Assembly (NCBI GenBank): GCA_019359095.1
Contig: JAHHHZ010000026.1
Coordinates: 114,885-178,884, forward strand
Source of the DNA: Pleurocapsa minor HA4230-MV1
Lineage (GTDB): Bacteria > Cyanobacteriota > Cyanobacteriia > Cyanobacteriales > Xenococcaceae
Length of the DNA stretch: 64,000 nucleotides
Reading direction: 5' to 3'
This document shows positions 35,019 through 43,790 of this stretch, in pieces. The notes beneath the pieces were generated by a model, which saw nothing but the letters and a program-made list of their open reading frames with translations, was not told the origin of the DNA and made no database searches. The number at the start of each line of letters is the position of its first letter. The first letter of the stretch is position 1. A program made the translations under genes and the position numbers.

Positions 35019-35393
35019 ATGAATTATGATGAAATTCCTATTCAAGAACGTTCAGAAGATTTTGCTATTAGAGTTATTAAAGCTTATGGTGAAATCAATA
35101 GTAAAAAGCATTTTACTGATTCAGCAGTAATTTTGTCCAAGCAGTTTTTAAGAAGTGGTACAAGTATTGGAGCAAATGTTTCTGAGGCAGTTTATGCTCA
35201 ATCAAATAAAGATTTTATTAATAAATACTCAATTGCTTTAAAAGAGGCATCAGAAACTAGATATTGGATCAAAATAATGGTTAAATCTGATATTGTTCCG
35301 TCAAAAAAGTTTACTTTACTCCTAGAAGAAACTGAGAGAATAATTAAAATTCTTACTTCGATCATTAATAAGCTAAAAGCGAAAGAAAAATAA
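35019..35393 (+). CDS. Four-helix-bundle protein (23S rRNA intervening-sequence type)
   Basis: Protein of 124 residues, S23/IVP family, first known from open frames inside 23S rRNA intervening sequences but widespread as free genes. The signature is ERSEDFAIRVIKAY, then ILSKQFLRSGTSIGANVSEA and IALKEASETRYWIKIM. It folds as a four-helix bundle that may bind RNA; function unknown. It sits between inverted TGGGTAA-type repeats with no other gene on its strand, and its base composition is more A-rich than its neighbours, hinting at mobility (inference). Confidence 0.85.
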   Translation: MNYDEIPIQERSEDFAIRVIKAYGEINSKKHFTDSAVILSKQFLRSGTSIGANVSEAVYAQSNKDFINKYSIALKEASETRYWIKIMVKSDIVPSKKFTLLLEETERIIKILTSIINKLKAKEK

Positions 35394-35419
35394 ACCCATT
35401 ACCCATTACCTATTACCTA

Positions 35420-36238
35420 TTATTGTCGCTGCCGAAATACTTCATAAAGAGCGATCGCTGCTGCCACCGAAGCATTAAGACTAGGGGTTTTACCCACTAG
35501 AGGAATCGTCACCAACTGATCGCAATTTTTTTCGGTTAACTCGCTCAAACCGCTACCTTCTGAGCCGACAACTAAGCCTACAGCACCACTAAAGTTGGTT
35601 TTGTGGAGCATTTGATCTGTATCAGCAGTAGTACCGTAGATCCAGAACCCAGCTTCTTTTAATTTAGCGATCGCCTGATTCAAATTTACTACCCTAGCGA
35701 TCGCCATATTTTCCAAAGCTCCTGCTGCTACTTTCATAACTGTGGAAGTAACACCGACTGCTCGACGCTGAGGAATTACTATCCCTTGAACACCTAAAGC
35801 CTCAGCGGTACGAATAATTGCCCCTAGATTGTGGGGATCTTCAATACCGTCAGCAATCACAATTACAGGATCGGGAGTTTGTTTTGCCCGATTAATTAAC
35901 TCGGATAAGTCCCAATATTCATAGGGTGCAACTTGAGCAGCAATACCCTGATGATTTCCCCCTTGAGTCAACTGAGACAGGCGCAGAGAACTAACCTCAT
36001 CAACAATGGTACCGTTGGCTTTGGCTGCTTTAACTAAAGGATAAAACTGTCCATGAGCGAGTAACTTATCCGTGAGCCAGATCCGATTGATTTGGCGATC
36101 GCCTTTTAAGGCGGCTAAAACAGCATGACGACCATAGGTTAAATCGATTTCTATTGTCGATTGTGATGCTGGATCAGAAGTAGAAGCTGATGTCGGTTTA
36201 CTGGTTTTTCCTTTCTTAACAGAAATTTTAGGTTTCAC
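35420..36238 (-). CDS. rlmB: 23S rRNA (guanosine-2'-O-)-methyltransferase RlmB-like (SpoU family)
   Basis: TrmH/SpoU-family 2'-O-methyltransferase. GTG at 36238 is preferred, giving [14 protein letters not shown]; an opening 26 codons upstream has no homology or clear RBS. The N-terminal substrate-binding domain has [20 protein letters not shown]. The knotted SPOUT domain has [40 protein letters not shown] and [20 protein letters not shown], the three SpoU motifs. mrnC lies 100 bases upstream on the same strand, a pairing seen in many bacteria. Confidence 0.88.
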   Translation of the reverse strand: MKPKISVKKGKTSKPTSASTSDPASQSTIEIDLTYGRHAVLAALKGDRQINRIWLTDKLLAHGQFYPLVKAAKANGTIVDEVSSLRLSQLTQGGNHQGIAAQVAPYEYWDLSELINRAKQTPDPVIVIADGIEDPHNLGAIIRTAEALGVQGIVIPQRRAVGVTSTVMKVAAGALENMAIARVVNLNQAIAKLKEAGFWIYGTTADTDQMLHKTNFSGAVGLVVGSEGSGLSELTEKNCDQLVTIPLVGKTPSLNASVAAAIALYEVFRQRQ

Positions 36239-36338
36239 AGTATCGATAATCTCCAAGAATGAATCAAACAAACAATTAATCGATGATTGATGACCAAAGA
36301 TGATGAACAACCCCAATTAATCTTAGAGAATAAGTGGC

Positions 36339-36740
36339 TTAATTACTAACTGAATCAAAATCTAATTTGGCTAACAATTCTTGTAACCGCTGGCTATTAG
36401 TTAAGTGGAGATAGCCAATCAATGCTTCTAAGCCTGTCGCCTGTTGATATGTCTGACGAGATAGACGGCGTGGCTTGGTAACACAAGCATTGCGTCCACG
36501 ACGTAAAATTTCTTTCTCTGTATCGGTTAAATCTGGTAACAACGATGCCAAATGAACCGCCTGACTTTCGGCTCTCACTTGGGTAACAACCTGACTATGA
36601 TAACTAGCCATACGTTTGGGAGGCATGAGAAATCTTGTCCGAACGTATAGTTCAAATACAGCATCTCCAATATATGCCAAAGCGATCGGCGATAGCCTTT
36701 CAATTTCAATTAAGCGATCGGCTACGCTAAGATCTGCCAT
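36339..36740 (-). CDS. mrnC: Mini-ribonuclease III (MrnC)
   Basis: Double-strand-specific endonuclease that trims 23S rRNA precursor ends; it is an RNase III domain without a dsRNA-binding domain. LSPIALAYIGDAVFELYVRT carries the RNase III signature with the catalytic aspartate. RRGRNACVTKPRRLSRQTYQ and ATGLEALIGYLHL complete the fold. 133 residues is standard. Upstream of rlmB on the same strand, so both rRNA-processing genes are probably cotranscribed. Confidence 0.9.
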   Translation of the reverse strand: MADLSVADRLIEIERLSPIALAYIGDAVFELYVRTRFLMPPKRMASYHSQVVTQVRAESQAVHLASLLPDLTDTEKEILRRGRNACVTKPRRLSRQTYQQATGLEALIGYLHLTNSQRLQELLAKLDFDSVSN

Positions 36741-36846
36741 TTTCCCTGAATTAGCCCAAGTTTGAACCGTGTCTGTTGGCGCATTATTACTATTATTTTA
36801 TTATTTGTCTATTTGCCTCTAGTAAATCTACATCCAATCAGGGACG

Positions 36847-37188
36847 TTATTTTTTGATATTTTCCAGTGCGATCTCTACAGAAGGCTGAAGAGAGAGAAA
36901 TTTCTCTAAACGAACTAGTTTTACGGTTTGTGTAACTCGTGGGTTGGTGACAACCTGCAAGCTTCCACCAGCAGTTTGCGCCTTTTTGACGAGCTGCACT
37001 AAAGCGCCTAAACCAGAACTATCAATAAAATCGATTTGTGATAGAACCAAAACGATGTTGTTTGGCCCTTCGTCTATACAATTACCAATGACTTTACGAA
37101 ATGCTGGTTCAGAAAAGGCATCTAGTAATCCAGTAAGACGAAATATTTGGTGATCTTCCCTGACTTCACGAGTGCCTCTTAAGCTCAC
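36847..37188 (-). CDS. STAS-domain anti-sigma factor antagonist
   Basis: Single STAS domain of 113 residues (SpoIIAA type). FRLTGLLDAFSEPAFRKVIG opens it. The phospho-acceptor serine is in LSQIDFIDSSGLGALVQLVK, just after the conserved aspartate. Such proteins are switched by serine kinases of the RsbW type in partner-switching systems. No kinase or phosphatase is adjacent. Confidence 0.9.
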   Translation of the reverse strand: MSLRGTREVREDHQIFRLTGLLDAFSEPAFRKVIGNCIDEGPNNIVLVLSQIDFIDSSGLGALVQLVKKAQTAGGSLQVVTNPRVTQTVKLVRLEKFLSLQPSVEIALENIKK

Positions 37189-37735
37189 AGTCAGGTTTAG
37201 CTGCTCAGGAATAATCTCCTCCTCAACTGTATCTTTGGTTTTACACAGTAAATTTTACGCCACAAGGACGATATGTCACTGTTAACTTTATCAATGGTAA
37301 AGTATAGCCCATTTTTACAGGTAATGTTAACTATCAAAGTGAACATCATTAATTGTCTTACTGATGATTAATTTTAGGTAGATCGACAGCAAGTTTATAT
37401 TTGACCATAAAAAACCCCACTTTTTTGGTGAAAGCAGGGTAGCAGAGCAAGAGGAATTATTTGTAGGAGTTTTTTTAGTATTTATGAACTATTAGTTAGA
37501 TTAGATTTTTTTGGTTGAAGAAATATTATCGTTTCCCAACTATAAATACATTCGTGTAAACACGGAGATATAGCGATCGCCAGCAATATTTTGGATATTT
37601 ATAAATACTTTTTTGTCGCTCATTTTTTGAGATATGGAGGCTTCGTTATAAAGTAGGCATAAGTCTTTGGTTCTGGGAAATATCTTGAGCAGCGCAAATT
37701 AAAGCTCAAAAATATGAACAAATATAAATAATGTA
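37189..37735. other. Intergenic region with one weak hairpin
   Basis: 547 bases without a gene. At 37415-37440 ACCCCAC, TTTTTT and GGTG/GGGT can form an interrupted hairpin. Read on the minus strand it is followed by TTTTTT, so it could end a minus-strand transcript starting in 37450-37735, but I see no promoter for one. The rest is AT-rich leader for the binding-protein gene. Confidence 0.3.
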
Positions 37736-39040
37736 ATGTCTATTTTTCAAAAAAACTTCAAATTTAATTACTATCCCTTTAAATCCTCTAGCATCAACCG
37801 TTGGTTAATTGGATTGCTGACTTTCGGTTTAGTTATCGGGCTAGCAATACTTCCTGTGTGGACACAGCAGCCGATCGCTATTACAACTTTGGTTCGGGCT
37901 GATGAAGCGCTAAAGCTACAGCCATTGGTCGCCAAATTTAATCAACAGCATTCTGATATCAAGTTTAAGATTATTGAAGCCCCCAGTGACAGTAACCAGG
38001 TGGAAGACTTGTATACATCTTCTTTTTTACTGGGAAACTCTCCTTATGATCTGGTTTACATGGATATTGTTTGGACTCCCAAATTTGCTGCAGCAGGATG
38101 GTTGAGAGGTATTAGCGATCGCCTTACCCCAGAAGCAGCGCAACAGTATCTAGCAGAGGATATTGCAGGAGGTATGTATCAAGATAAGTTTTACCGTCTA
38201 CCCTTTCGTTCTGATGCGGGAATGCTTTATTATCGTCAGGATTTGCTTGAGCAAGCAGGATATCAACCTCCAGAAACTTTTGCACAATTACTGACTATCT
38301 CTCAGGATCTCCAACAGCAGGGATTAATAGATTGGGGCTATGCCTGGCAGGGTAAACAATCTGAAAGTTTGGCAGCCATGTTTGTGGAAATCTTAGAGGG
38401 ACATGGTGCTTATTGGGTTAACCCAGACACCTTAGAAGTGGGTTTAGATCGACCAGAAGCGATCGCCTCAGTAGAATTTTTATGTACAACGATCGCCAAA
38501 AAAATTTCTCCTCCTGGAGTCACAACCTATGCTGAAGATGAAACCCGTCTTTTGTTTCAAAATGGCAAAGTTGCTTTTTTAAGAAATTGGCCCTTCGTAT
38601 ATAGTTTGGCAGAAGATTCGGCGATCGCTGGCAAGTATGAGATCAAGCCAATGGTTCATGCTGTCGGCAAAAATAGTGGTGCTACTCTTGGCGGTTGGGG
38701 GTTAGGAATCTCTAGTACGACTAAACATTTTGAGGCAGCTTGGCAGGTATTAGAATTTCTCAGCAGCGAAGAATCTCAACGAGAATTTGTGTTAGAAACA
38801 GGTTTTCTTCCCAGTCGGGTGGCGTTATTTAATGACCCTGCAATTGTCGCCAAATACAATTATTATCCTCAACTCTTAGATGTAATTCAAAATTCATCCC
38901 TACGTCCCCCCATTTCCCAATATGCTCAAGCCTCAGATATTCTTCAGCGTTATCTCAGTGCTGCCATTACTGGCAAAATGACTTCAGCAGCAGCGATGCA
39001 GAATGCAGCTAAAGAAACGAGGAATTTGTTAAGCAGATAA
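37736..39040 (+). CDS. Sugar ABC transporter substrate-binding protein (family 1)
   Basis: Periplasmic binding protein of the maltose/trehalose/glucosylglycerol type. One N-terminal membrane or signal helix is near residues 23-41 (WLIGLLTFGLVIGLAILPVW). The body has the family-1 pattern: LQPLVAKFNQQHSDIKFKII, GNSPYDLVYMDIVWTPKFAA, YRLPFRSDAGMLYYRQDLLE, GAYWVNPDTLEVGLDRPEAI and GATLGGWGLGISSTTKHFEA. It resembles GgtB of the osmolyte importer Ggt in cyanobacteria. The permease gene follows after 36 bases on the same strand. Confidence 0.85.
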   Translation: MSIFQKNFKFNYYPFKSSSINRWLIGLLTFGLVIGLAILPVWTQQPIAITTLVRADEALKLQPLVAKFNQQHSDIKFKIIEAPSDSNQVEDLYTSSFLLGNSPYDLVYMDIVWTPKFAAAGWLRGISDRLTPEAAQQYLAEDIAGGMYQDKFYRLPFRSDAGMLYYRQDLLEQAGYQPPETFAQLLTISQDLQQQGLIDWGYAWQGKQSESLAAMFVEILEGHGAYWVNPDTLEVGLDRPEAIASVEFLCTTIAKKISPPGVTTYAEDETRLLFQNGKVAFLRNWPFVYSLAEDSAIAGKYEIKPMVHAVGKNSGATLGGWGLGISSTTKHFEAAWQVLEFLSSEESQREFVLETGFLPSRVALFNDPAIVAKYNYYPQLLDVIQNSSLRPPISQYAQASDILQRYLSAAITGKMTSAAAMQNAAKETRNLLSR

Positions 39041-39076
39041 GCAAGCATCAGGAAAGTAAAAAGCAAGAGGTAAGAG

Positions 39077-39958
39077 ATGGCATTTAATCGACAAGAAAAA
39101 ATTACAGGCTGGATCATGTTGTTTCCTGCCTTATTAGTTTTAGGTTTAGTATTTATCTATCCCATTGCTAGGGCATTCTGGCTGAGTTGGTTTACGGAGA
39201 ATTTGGGAACGCAATTACAACCAGTTTTTACTGGGTTGGGCAACTATCAAAGGATGTTGGGAGATGGCAGATTTTGGCAGAGCCTCTCGAATACTGCGAT
39301 CTTTACTATAATCAGCGTGTTTTTAGAATTGCTGCTGGGTTTAGGGGTAGCCCTAGTCTTAAATAAATCCTTTTGGGGACGGGGTGTCGTGCGAACAGTG
39401 GCGATCATTCCTTGGGCGTTACCCACAGCGGTGATGGGATTGGCTTGGGCTTGGATTTTTAACGATCAGTATGGCGTAGTCAACGATCTTTTACTCAGAT
39501 TAGGCTTGATCGATACAGGTATCAACTGGTTAGGCACGCCGACTTTGGCGATGATTGCCCTAATTGTTGCTGATGTCTGGAAAACCACCCCTTTTATCAG
39601 CATCATCTTATTAGCAGGCTTGCAGTCGATCTCAGAAGATCTTTATGAAGCCCATCGTCTGGATGGTGCTAGTTCGTGGCAAAGCTTTACCCAGATTACG
39701 CTCCCGTTATTAATGCCCCAAATTTTGATTGCCTTACTCTTTCGTTTTGCTCAATCTTTCGGCATTTTTGATTTAATCCAGGTGATGACTGGTGGTGGCC
39801 CTGCTGGTTCTACGGAAACCGTATCGATCTATATCTACTCGACAGTAATGCGCTATTTGGATTTTGGCTATGGTGCAGCGTTAGTGGTGGTAACTTTTCT
39901 CTTACTAGTATTTGCCGTGGCAATTATTTCTGGGCTGCTAAAAAAAGTTCGCGCTTAA
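39077..39958 (+). CDS. Sugar ABC transporter permease (MalF/GgtC type)
   Basis: Inner-membrane permease with six helices. WIMLFPALLVLGLVFIYPIA is helix 1. The cytoplasmic EAA loop is EAHRLDGASSWQSFTQITLPL, the ATPase docking site. TMGGGPAGSTET-like MTGGGPAGSTETVSIYIYST near the end is typical of MalF-type subunits. In homologous systems a second, MalG-type permease follows; here none does, the strand being empty after 39958. That partner and the ATPase must be encoded elsewhere. Confidence 0.88.
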   Translation: MAFNRQEKITGWIMLFPALLVLGLVFIYPIARAFWLSWFTENLGTQLQPVFTGLGNYQRMLGDGRFWQSLSNTAIFTIISVFLELLLGLGVALVLNKSFWGRGVVRTVAIIPWALPTAVMGLAWAWIFNDQYGVVNDLLLRLGLIDTGINWLGTPTLAMIALIVADVWKTTPFISIILLAGLQSISEDLYEAHRLDGASSWQSFTQITLPLLMPQILIALLFRFAQSFGIFDLIQVMTGGGPAGSTETVSIYIYSTVMRYLDFGYGAALVVVTFLLLVFAVAIISGLLKKVRA

Positions 39959-40291
39959 GTTTATATTGATTGAGATAAAATTAAACTAATAATATAAAAG
40001 ATTATTATTAACTTCAATTGCGATTACTTTCTTAGTAATTAATCTTTCTCAGCTTCTTAAAGAGGCTTCGATCGCTTTTTTGTGTCAATTTTTCCAATCA
40101 ATACTGTTTTCTCGACCTATGATTATGAACCATTATGTTTTGATGGGCTAAATATAACACTAAATTATTTGAACGAATTGAGCGAATTATTCGTCAATAG
40201 AACTCTTGTTCTTATGCTACTTTTTCAGCAAACCCCAACTATAAAATCATCACCCAGAGAGGGCGAACTGCTGTTCGCCCCTACGAAAATC
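39959..40291. other. Intergenic region
   Basis: 333 bases without a convincing gene. A short plus-strand frame (40082-40318) has no ribosome-binding site or family signal. The only structured element is the palindrome at 40261-40280. Confidence 0.5.
40261..40280. repeat. Short palindrome GGGCGAAC-TGCT-GTTCGCCC
   Basis: Perfect 8-bp stem with 4-base loop, followed by CTACG. Of the kind scattered between genes in many cyanobacteria. It lies 12 bases past the 3' end of the minus-strand gene and could act in transcript ends, though no T run follows. Confidence 0.6.
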
Positions 40292-40990
40292 CTAGACAGA
40301 TTCAGTTTGACGGATTAAATATTGTTCACGGTTAAATTCTTTTTGTTCTTCAGTTAAAACACCGTAATTATCAATTGGTGAACGCATATCCCATTGAGTC
40401 TCGGCAAACATCAATAAGTTGATAGTCATCACTAAACCTGTTGTGAAAAACTGCCAACCTAGGCAAAAAGGTAAAATGGCTATTCCCAAGAGATGAAATA
40501 ATCCTGACATCATAAAGGCACGCGATCGCAATCCAATTCCCGTACAAAAATAACCCACGGAACTCAAACCAAGCCATAAATGGCATAGGTGCATTAAAAC
40601 TATTCCTGAACCATAGTAAATACCGAAATTGGTAATCGCTACACCACTGAGCATCAGCACTATCCAGACATACAGCACCCAGCGTAGTCGTTCAACTTTG
40701 ACCCAGAAATGAGTTAAAACCGTCATGATTGCCGTACCAATTACCGTTAGTACAGACCAAAAAGTAGCCTGTATTACCCAGTCAATCGGCGCAAATTGGG
40801 CCGTCAAAAAAATTACTGCGGTGATTAAACCCCAAATAACAAAAACCTGGTCAATTCTGGTGTAAATATTGTTAAATAAAGTCTTATTTCTAATCTGTAA
40901 TTTTAGTTTTAGTAGTCCTTGACAATCCTGAAAATCTAATGCGTGCTGTTTACGACGGATAATTTGCTCGACAGAGTTAAACAAAGGCAT
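40292..40990 (-). CDS. Hypothetical polytopic membrane protein
   Basis: Protein of 232 residues with about six hydrophobic segments, starting after a basic N-terminal 45 residues (VFVIWGLITAVIFLTAQFAP, ATFWSVLTVIGTAIMTVLTH, VLYVWIVLMLSGVAITNFGI, CHLWLGLSSVGYFCTGIGL). The C-terminal 35 residues are soluble and charged. I recognise no family. It lies on the same strand as the TIGR03032 gene, 35 bases downstream, so probably cotranscribed. Confidence 0.65.
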   Translation of the reverse strand: MPLFNSVEQIIRRKQHALDFQDCQGLLKLKLQIRNKTLFNNIYTRIDQVFVIWGLITAVIFLTAQFAPIDWVIQATFWSVLTVIGTAIMTVLTHFWVKVERLRWVLYVWIVLMLSGVAITNFGIYYGSGIVLMHLCHLWLGLSSVGYFCTGIGLRSRAFMMSGLFHLLGIAILPFCLGWQFFTTGLVMTINLLMFAETQWDMRSPIDNYGVLTEEQKEFNREQYLIRQTESV

Positions 40991-41025
40991 TTAAATTATA
41001 AAAAATTTGTAAATTTCAAATCAAA

Positions 41026-42111
41026 TCAATATTTTTTCGCAGCGCTAGCTGGCAACGACCAAATTGGGTTAGCACCATCAGTGACAGCATAAGGGCCAGA
41101 AATTATGGTACTTGAAAAAGCTGCCGTTTGCAGATCAAAAATTTCATCTATTCCTGATTTAAATTCCAAACAGCTAATCATTTGCCTCGCCTGTAAATCG
41201 ACTACCGCGACACCACACTTGAGTTGATCAAAGTGATCGCTAATGGGTAAATTACCAAAAATAGCGGTTTCACGAATCTTAGACAAGCCAATAAAAGCAT
41301 ACTTGCCGACAATTGCCATCCCCCGAGTATACCCAGGCAACACCACGATCGTTTCCTGGTTACCAGAGTTAGGATCTACGGTAATTAGTTCTCCCTTCCC
41401 CGAATTAAGCACCCACAAAACACCTTGATACATTCTGGGAGAATGAGGCATTGATAGACCTTCGGTAATTACTTTACTACTAGGTACTTCTAAAACACAT
41501 CCTGCATGAGCTTTTTGCGATCGCCAACCGCCAGGGGTATCCGTCTTACCTAAGACCGTAACATATTTGGGCATTCCTTTGACCATCGCCATCCCGTTAA
41601 GATGACAACGATCTTCAGGAGCGATCGCAGTAACGAAATTTGGTTGCCACTGGGGGAGAAAATTATAGTTGTTACTTAAGGTGCAAAGACAGGAAAATCG
41701 CGTATTCACAATCCATAATTCCTGACCTCCCCAAGCTAAATCGTGGATTGAAATATCTCCTGTATACTGTCCACTTTTGGTCAGAAAGCAAGCATCATGG
41801 CTACCAGCAGGTTCAATCTGCGCTGCTATGTCAGTGTCGTTTTTGAGAAAATAGACCCAATCCTTTCCCCCGACTGCCATCCGAGACTTATTAACCGCCA
41901 TACCCATCGCCCGTTCAAAATTATGAAAGGCAATATTTAACGTCTGCTCTTTAACGGTGACAACTCCCAATTTACCCGCTTGATAGGTAGAGAAAAAGAG
42001 AGATATCTGAAGGTGTTTAAGAATCTCAGCCAGGTTATTACTGTGTTCGTAACTTACTTCGCGTAAATTTTCCTGAGCCTCAGTATTGATTTTGTTAGCA
42101 GGTTGAACCAT
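41026..42111 (-). CDS. TIGR03032 family protein
   Basis: Soluble protein of 361 residues with beta-propeller-like repeats, matching the uncharacterised TIGR03032/DUF4915 group: LQISLFFSTYQAGKLGVVTV, HNFERAMGMAVNKSRMAVGG, HDLAWGGQELWIVNTRFSCL, RCHLNGMAMVKGMPKYVTVL, WRSQKAHAGCVLEVPSSKVI, SPRMYQGVLWVLNSGKGEL. The short N-terminus lacks a signal peptide. In other genomes members often sit near secretion or glycan genes. Here it lies next to two ELWxxDGT-repeat genes on the same strand, 85 bases downstream. Function unknown. Confidence 0.8.
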   Translation of the reverse strand: MVQPANKINTEAQENLREVSYEHSNNLAEILKHLQISLFFSTYQAGKLGVVTVKEQTLNIAFHNFERAMGMAVNKSRMAVGGKDWVYFLKNDTDIAAQIEPAGSHDACFLTKSGQYTGDISIHDLAWGGQELWIVNTRFSCLCTLSNNYNFLPQWQPNFVTAIAPEDRCHLNGMAMVKGMPKYVTVLGKTDTPGGWRSQKAHAGCVLEVPSSKVITEGLSMPHSPRMYQGVLWVLNSGKGELITVDPNSGNQETIVVLPGYTRGMAIVGKYAFIGLSKIRETAIFGNLPISDHFDQLKCGVAVVDLQARQMISCLEFKSGIDEIFDLQTAAFSSTIISGPYAVTDGANPIWSLPASAAKKY

Positions 42112-42159
42112 TAATAAATTATGTCTAATATAAATTAAAGCTCATTAATTATGACTATG

Positions 42160-42187
42160 AGAAAAGGGGTCGAGATTTCAACCCCTT
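42160..42187 (-). terminator. Terminator after the first ELWxxDGT gene
   Basis: On the minus strand AAGGGGT, ten-base loop, ACCCCTT, then TTTT. It begins about ten bases past the stop at 42197. A near-identical one follows the paralogue at 43757-43781. Confidence 0.75.
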
Positions 42188-42196
42188 GCCGATTAT

Positions 42197-43627
42197 TTAA
42201 ATCATTTCAAAGTCACTAGCACTAGATGTTACTTGTTCGGCATTAATCCCATCAAGAGTAGTTGATACTTCCTCACCACCAAATAAATTCTCTGAACCAT
42301 CAGAGCAATGAATTAAAATTGGTGTTTCACCTACTGAATCATCAAGGGTCAACTTAAACAGTTCAGTTCCAGTTTCACCGTTATCGGCACTAAAAAACAA
42401 TTCATTACCAACGACAGTTAATCCACTAGGAGCAGAACCATAGTTATAGCCGTAACTATCTTTCCCTGGATAAATATCTGCTACTAATTGAGTTCCTTCG
42501 GTGGTACCATCGGTAACAAAAAGCTCATAGCCATTTTCTCCATCATTCGCTACAAAATATAGATGATCGTTAAATTCCACAAAGTCACGAGGAGAAGAGC
42601 TATTGTTGTAGCCTAAGTCATTTTCCCCTGGATAAATATCTGCAAATAATTGAGTCCCTTCGGCGGTGCCATCGCTGACAAATAGCTCATTGCCATTTTC
42701 TCCATCATTCGCTGAAAAGTAGAGTTTGCCGTTAAATTCGGTCATATAACTAAGATCATAGCTAATGACATTGCCATTTTCATCGGTTTCTGGGCTGAGA
42801 TCTGCTACTAACTTAGTACCTTCGGCGGTGCCGTCACTGACAAATAGCCCATTATTAGTTTCAGCAGTATTTGCCGTGAAGTAGAGTTGGTCGTTAAGCT
42901 CCACAAAGTTCGTCGGATCAGAGCCATTACTAAAACCGTCGTATTGGTCTTCCCCTGGAAAAAGATCCACGAGTAATCCAGTTCCCTCGGCAGTACCGTC
43001 ACTGACAAATAACTCTAGACCACTTTCGCCATTATCCGCTCTGAAGTAGAGTTTGTCGTTAAATTCCACTAATTCACTAACAGCAGAGCCATTACTAAAA
43101 CCGTATTGATTTTCCCCTGGATAAATATCTGCTACTAATTTGGTGCCTTCGGCGGTGCCATCAGTGACAAATAGCTCATCGCCATTAACACCATTATTCG
43201 CCCTGAAATAGAGTTTGTCCTGAAATTCCGCCAATTCACTAGGAAAAGAGCTATTGTTGGAGCCGTATTGGTCTTCCCCTGGAAAAAGATCCACGAATAA
43301 TCCAGTTCCCTCGGCAGTACCGTCACTGACAAATAACTCATTGGCATTTTCGCCATTATTCGCCTTGAAGTAGAGTTTGTCGTTAAATTCCACCAATTGA
43401 TCAGGAGCAGAACTATAAGGGCCGTCTTGATTGCCTCCTGGATAAAGATCTACGAGTAATTGAGTTCCTTCGGCAGTACCATCAGTGACAAATAGCTCAG
43501 AACCATTTTCTTTATCATAAGCACTGAAGTATAGTTTATCGTTAAATTCAACCAAGCTATCGGGAGCAGAGCTGACATCAGGGTTGATATCTTTAACTAA
43601 TTCGACTTGACCTAAGTTGGTATCCAT
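42197..43627 (-). CDS. ELWxxDGT-repeat protein without RTX region
   Basis: Protein of 476 residues made of seven full repeats and one partial of about 50-55 residues, each running LVEFNDKLYFSA-like strand, ENGNELFVSDGTAEGTQL and a D-x-x-PGE-x-x-YG loop. The ELFVSDGT core is the ELWxxDGT repeat, a beta-propeller-like unit of large surface proteins. There is no signal peptide. The C-terminus after LTLDDS jumps from ENLFGGEEV straight to TTLDGINAEQVTSSASDFEMI, so the RTX block of its neighbour is absent. It starts MDTNLGQVELVKDINPDVSS like its neighbour and is clearly a tandem duplicate. Secretion by type I export is doubtful without RTX repeats. Confidence 0.85.
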   Translation of the reverse strand: MDTNLGQVELVKDINPDVSSAPDSLVEFNDKLYFSAYDKENGSELFVTDGTAEGTQLLVDLYPGGNQDGPYSSAPDQLVEFNDKLYFKANNGENANELFVSDGTAEGTGLFVDLFPGEDQYGSNNSSFPSELAEFQDKLYFRANNGVNGDELFVTDGTAEGTKLVADIYPGENQYGFSNGSAVSELVEFNDKLYFRADNGESGLELFVSDGTAEGTGLLVDLFPGEDQYDGFSNGSDPTNFVELNDQLYFTANTAETNNGLFVSDGTAEGTKLVADLSPETDENGNVISYDLSYMTEFNGKLYFSANDGENGNELFVSDGTAEGTQLFADIYPGENDLGYNNSSSPRDFVEFNDHLYFVANDGENGYELFVTDGTTEGTQLVADIYPGKDSYGYNYGSAPSGLTVVGNELFFSADNGETGTELFKLTLDDSVGETPILIHCSDGSENLFGGEEVSTTLDGINAEQVTSSASDFEMI

Positions 43628-43756
43628 TTATTTGATTGTTTTTGAAGAGATAGAGTTGATTGTCGGTTTATAGTCATATTTTTCTTTCGTCAGCCAAGAG
43701 AGGTTTCGCCAGTAACTTTAAGTATTTTGTCTATTGTTTTTTGCTTGCAATAAAGA

Positions 43757-43781
43757 AAAGGAGTCGAGATTTCAACCCCTT
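43757..43781 (-). terminator. Terminator after the second ELWxxDGT gene
   Basis: On the minus strand AAGGGGT, ten-base loop, ACTCCTT with one G-T pair, then TTTC. Same position and sequence as the terminator of the paralogue. Confidence 0.65.
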
Positions 43782-43790
43782 ACAGATTAT

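Noticed and set aside
37415..37440. Yfr1-type small RNA terminator
   Set aside because: A hairpin with T run exists on the minus strand, but the Yfr1 ACTCCTCACAC motif is absent and no promoter was seen.
40082..40318. Plus-strand open frame of 78 codons
   Set aside because: No ribosome-binding site, no family-like pattern, and it runs across the 40261-40280 palindrome into the opposite-strand gene.
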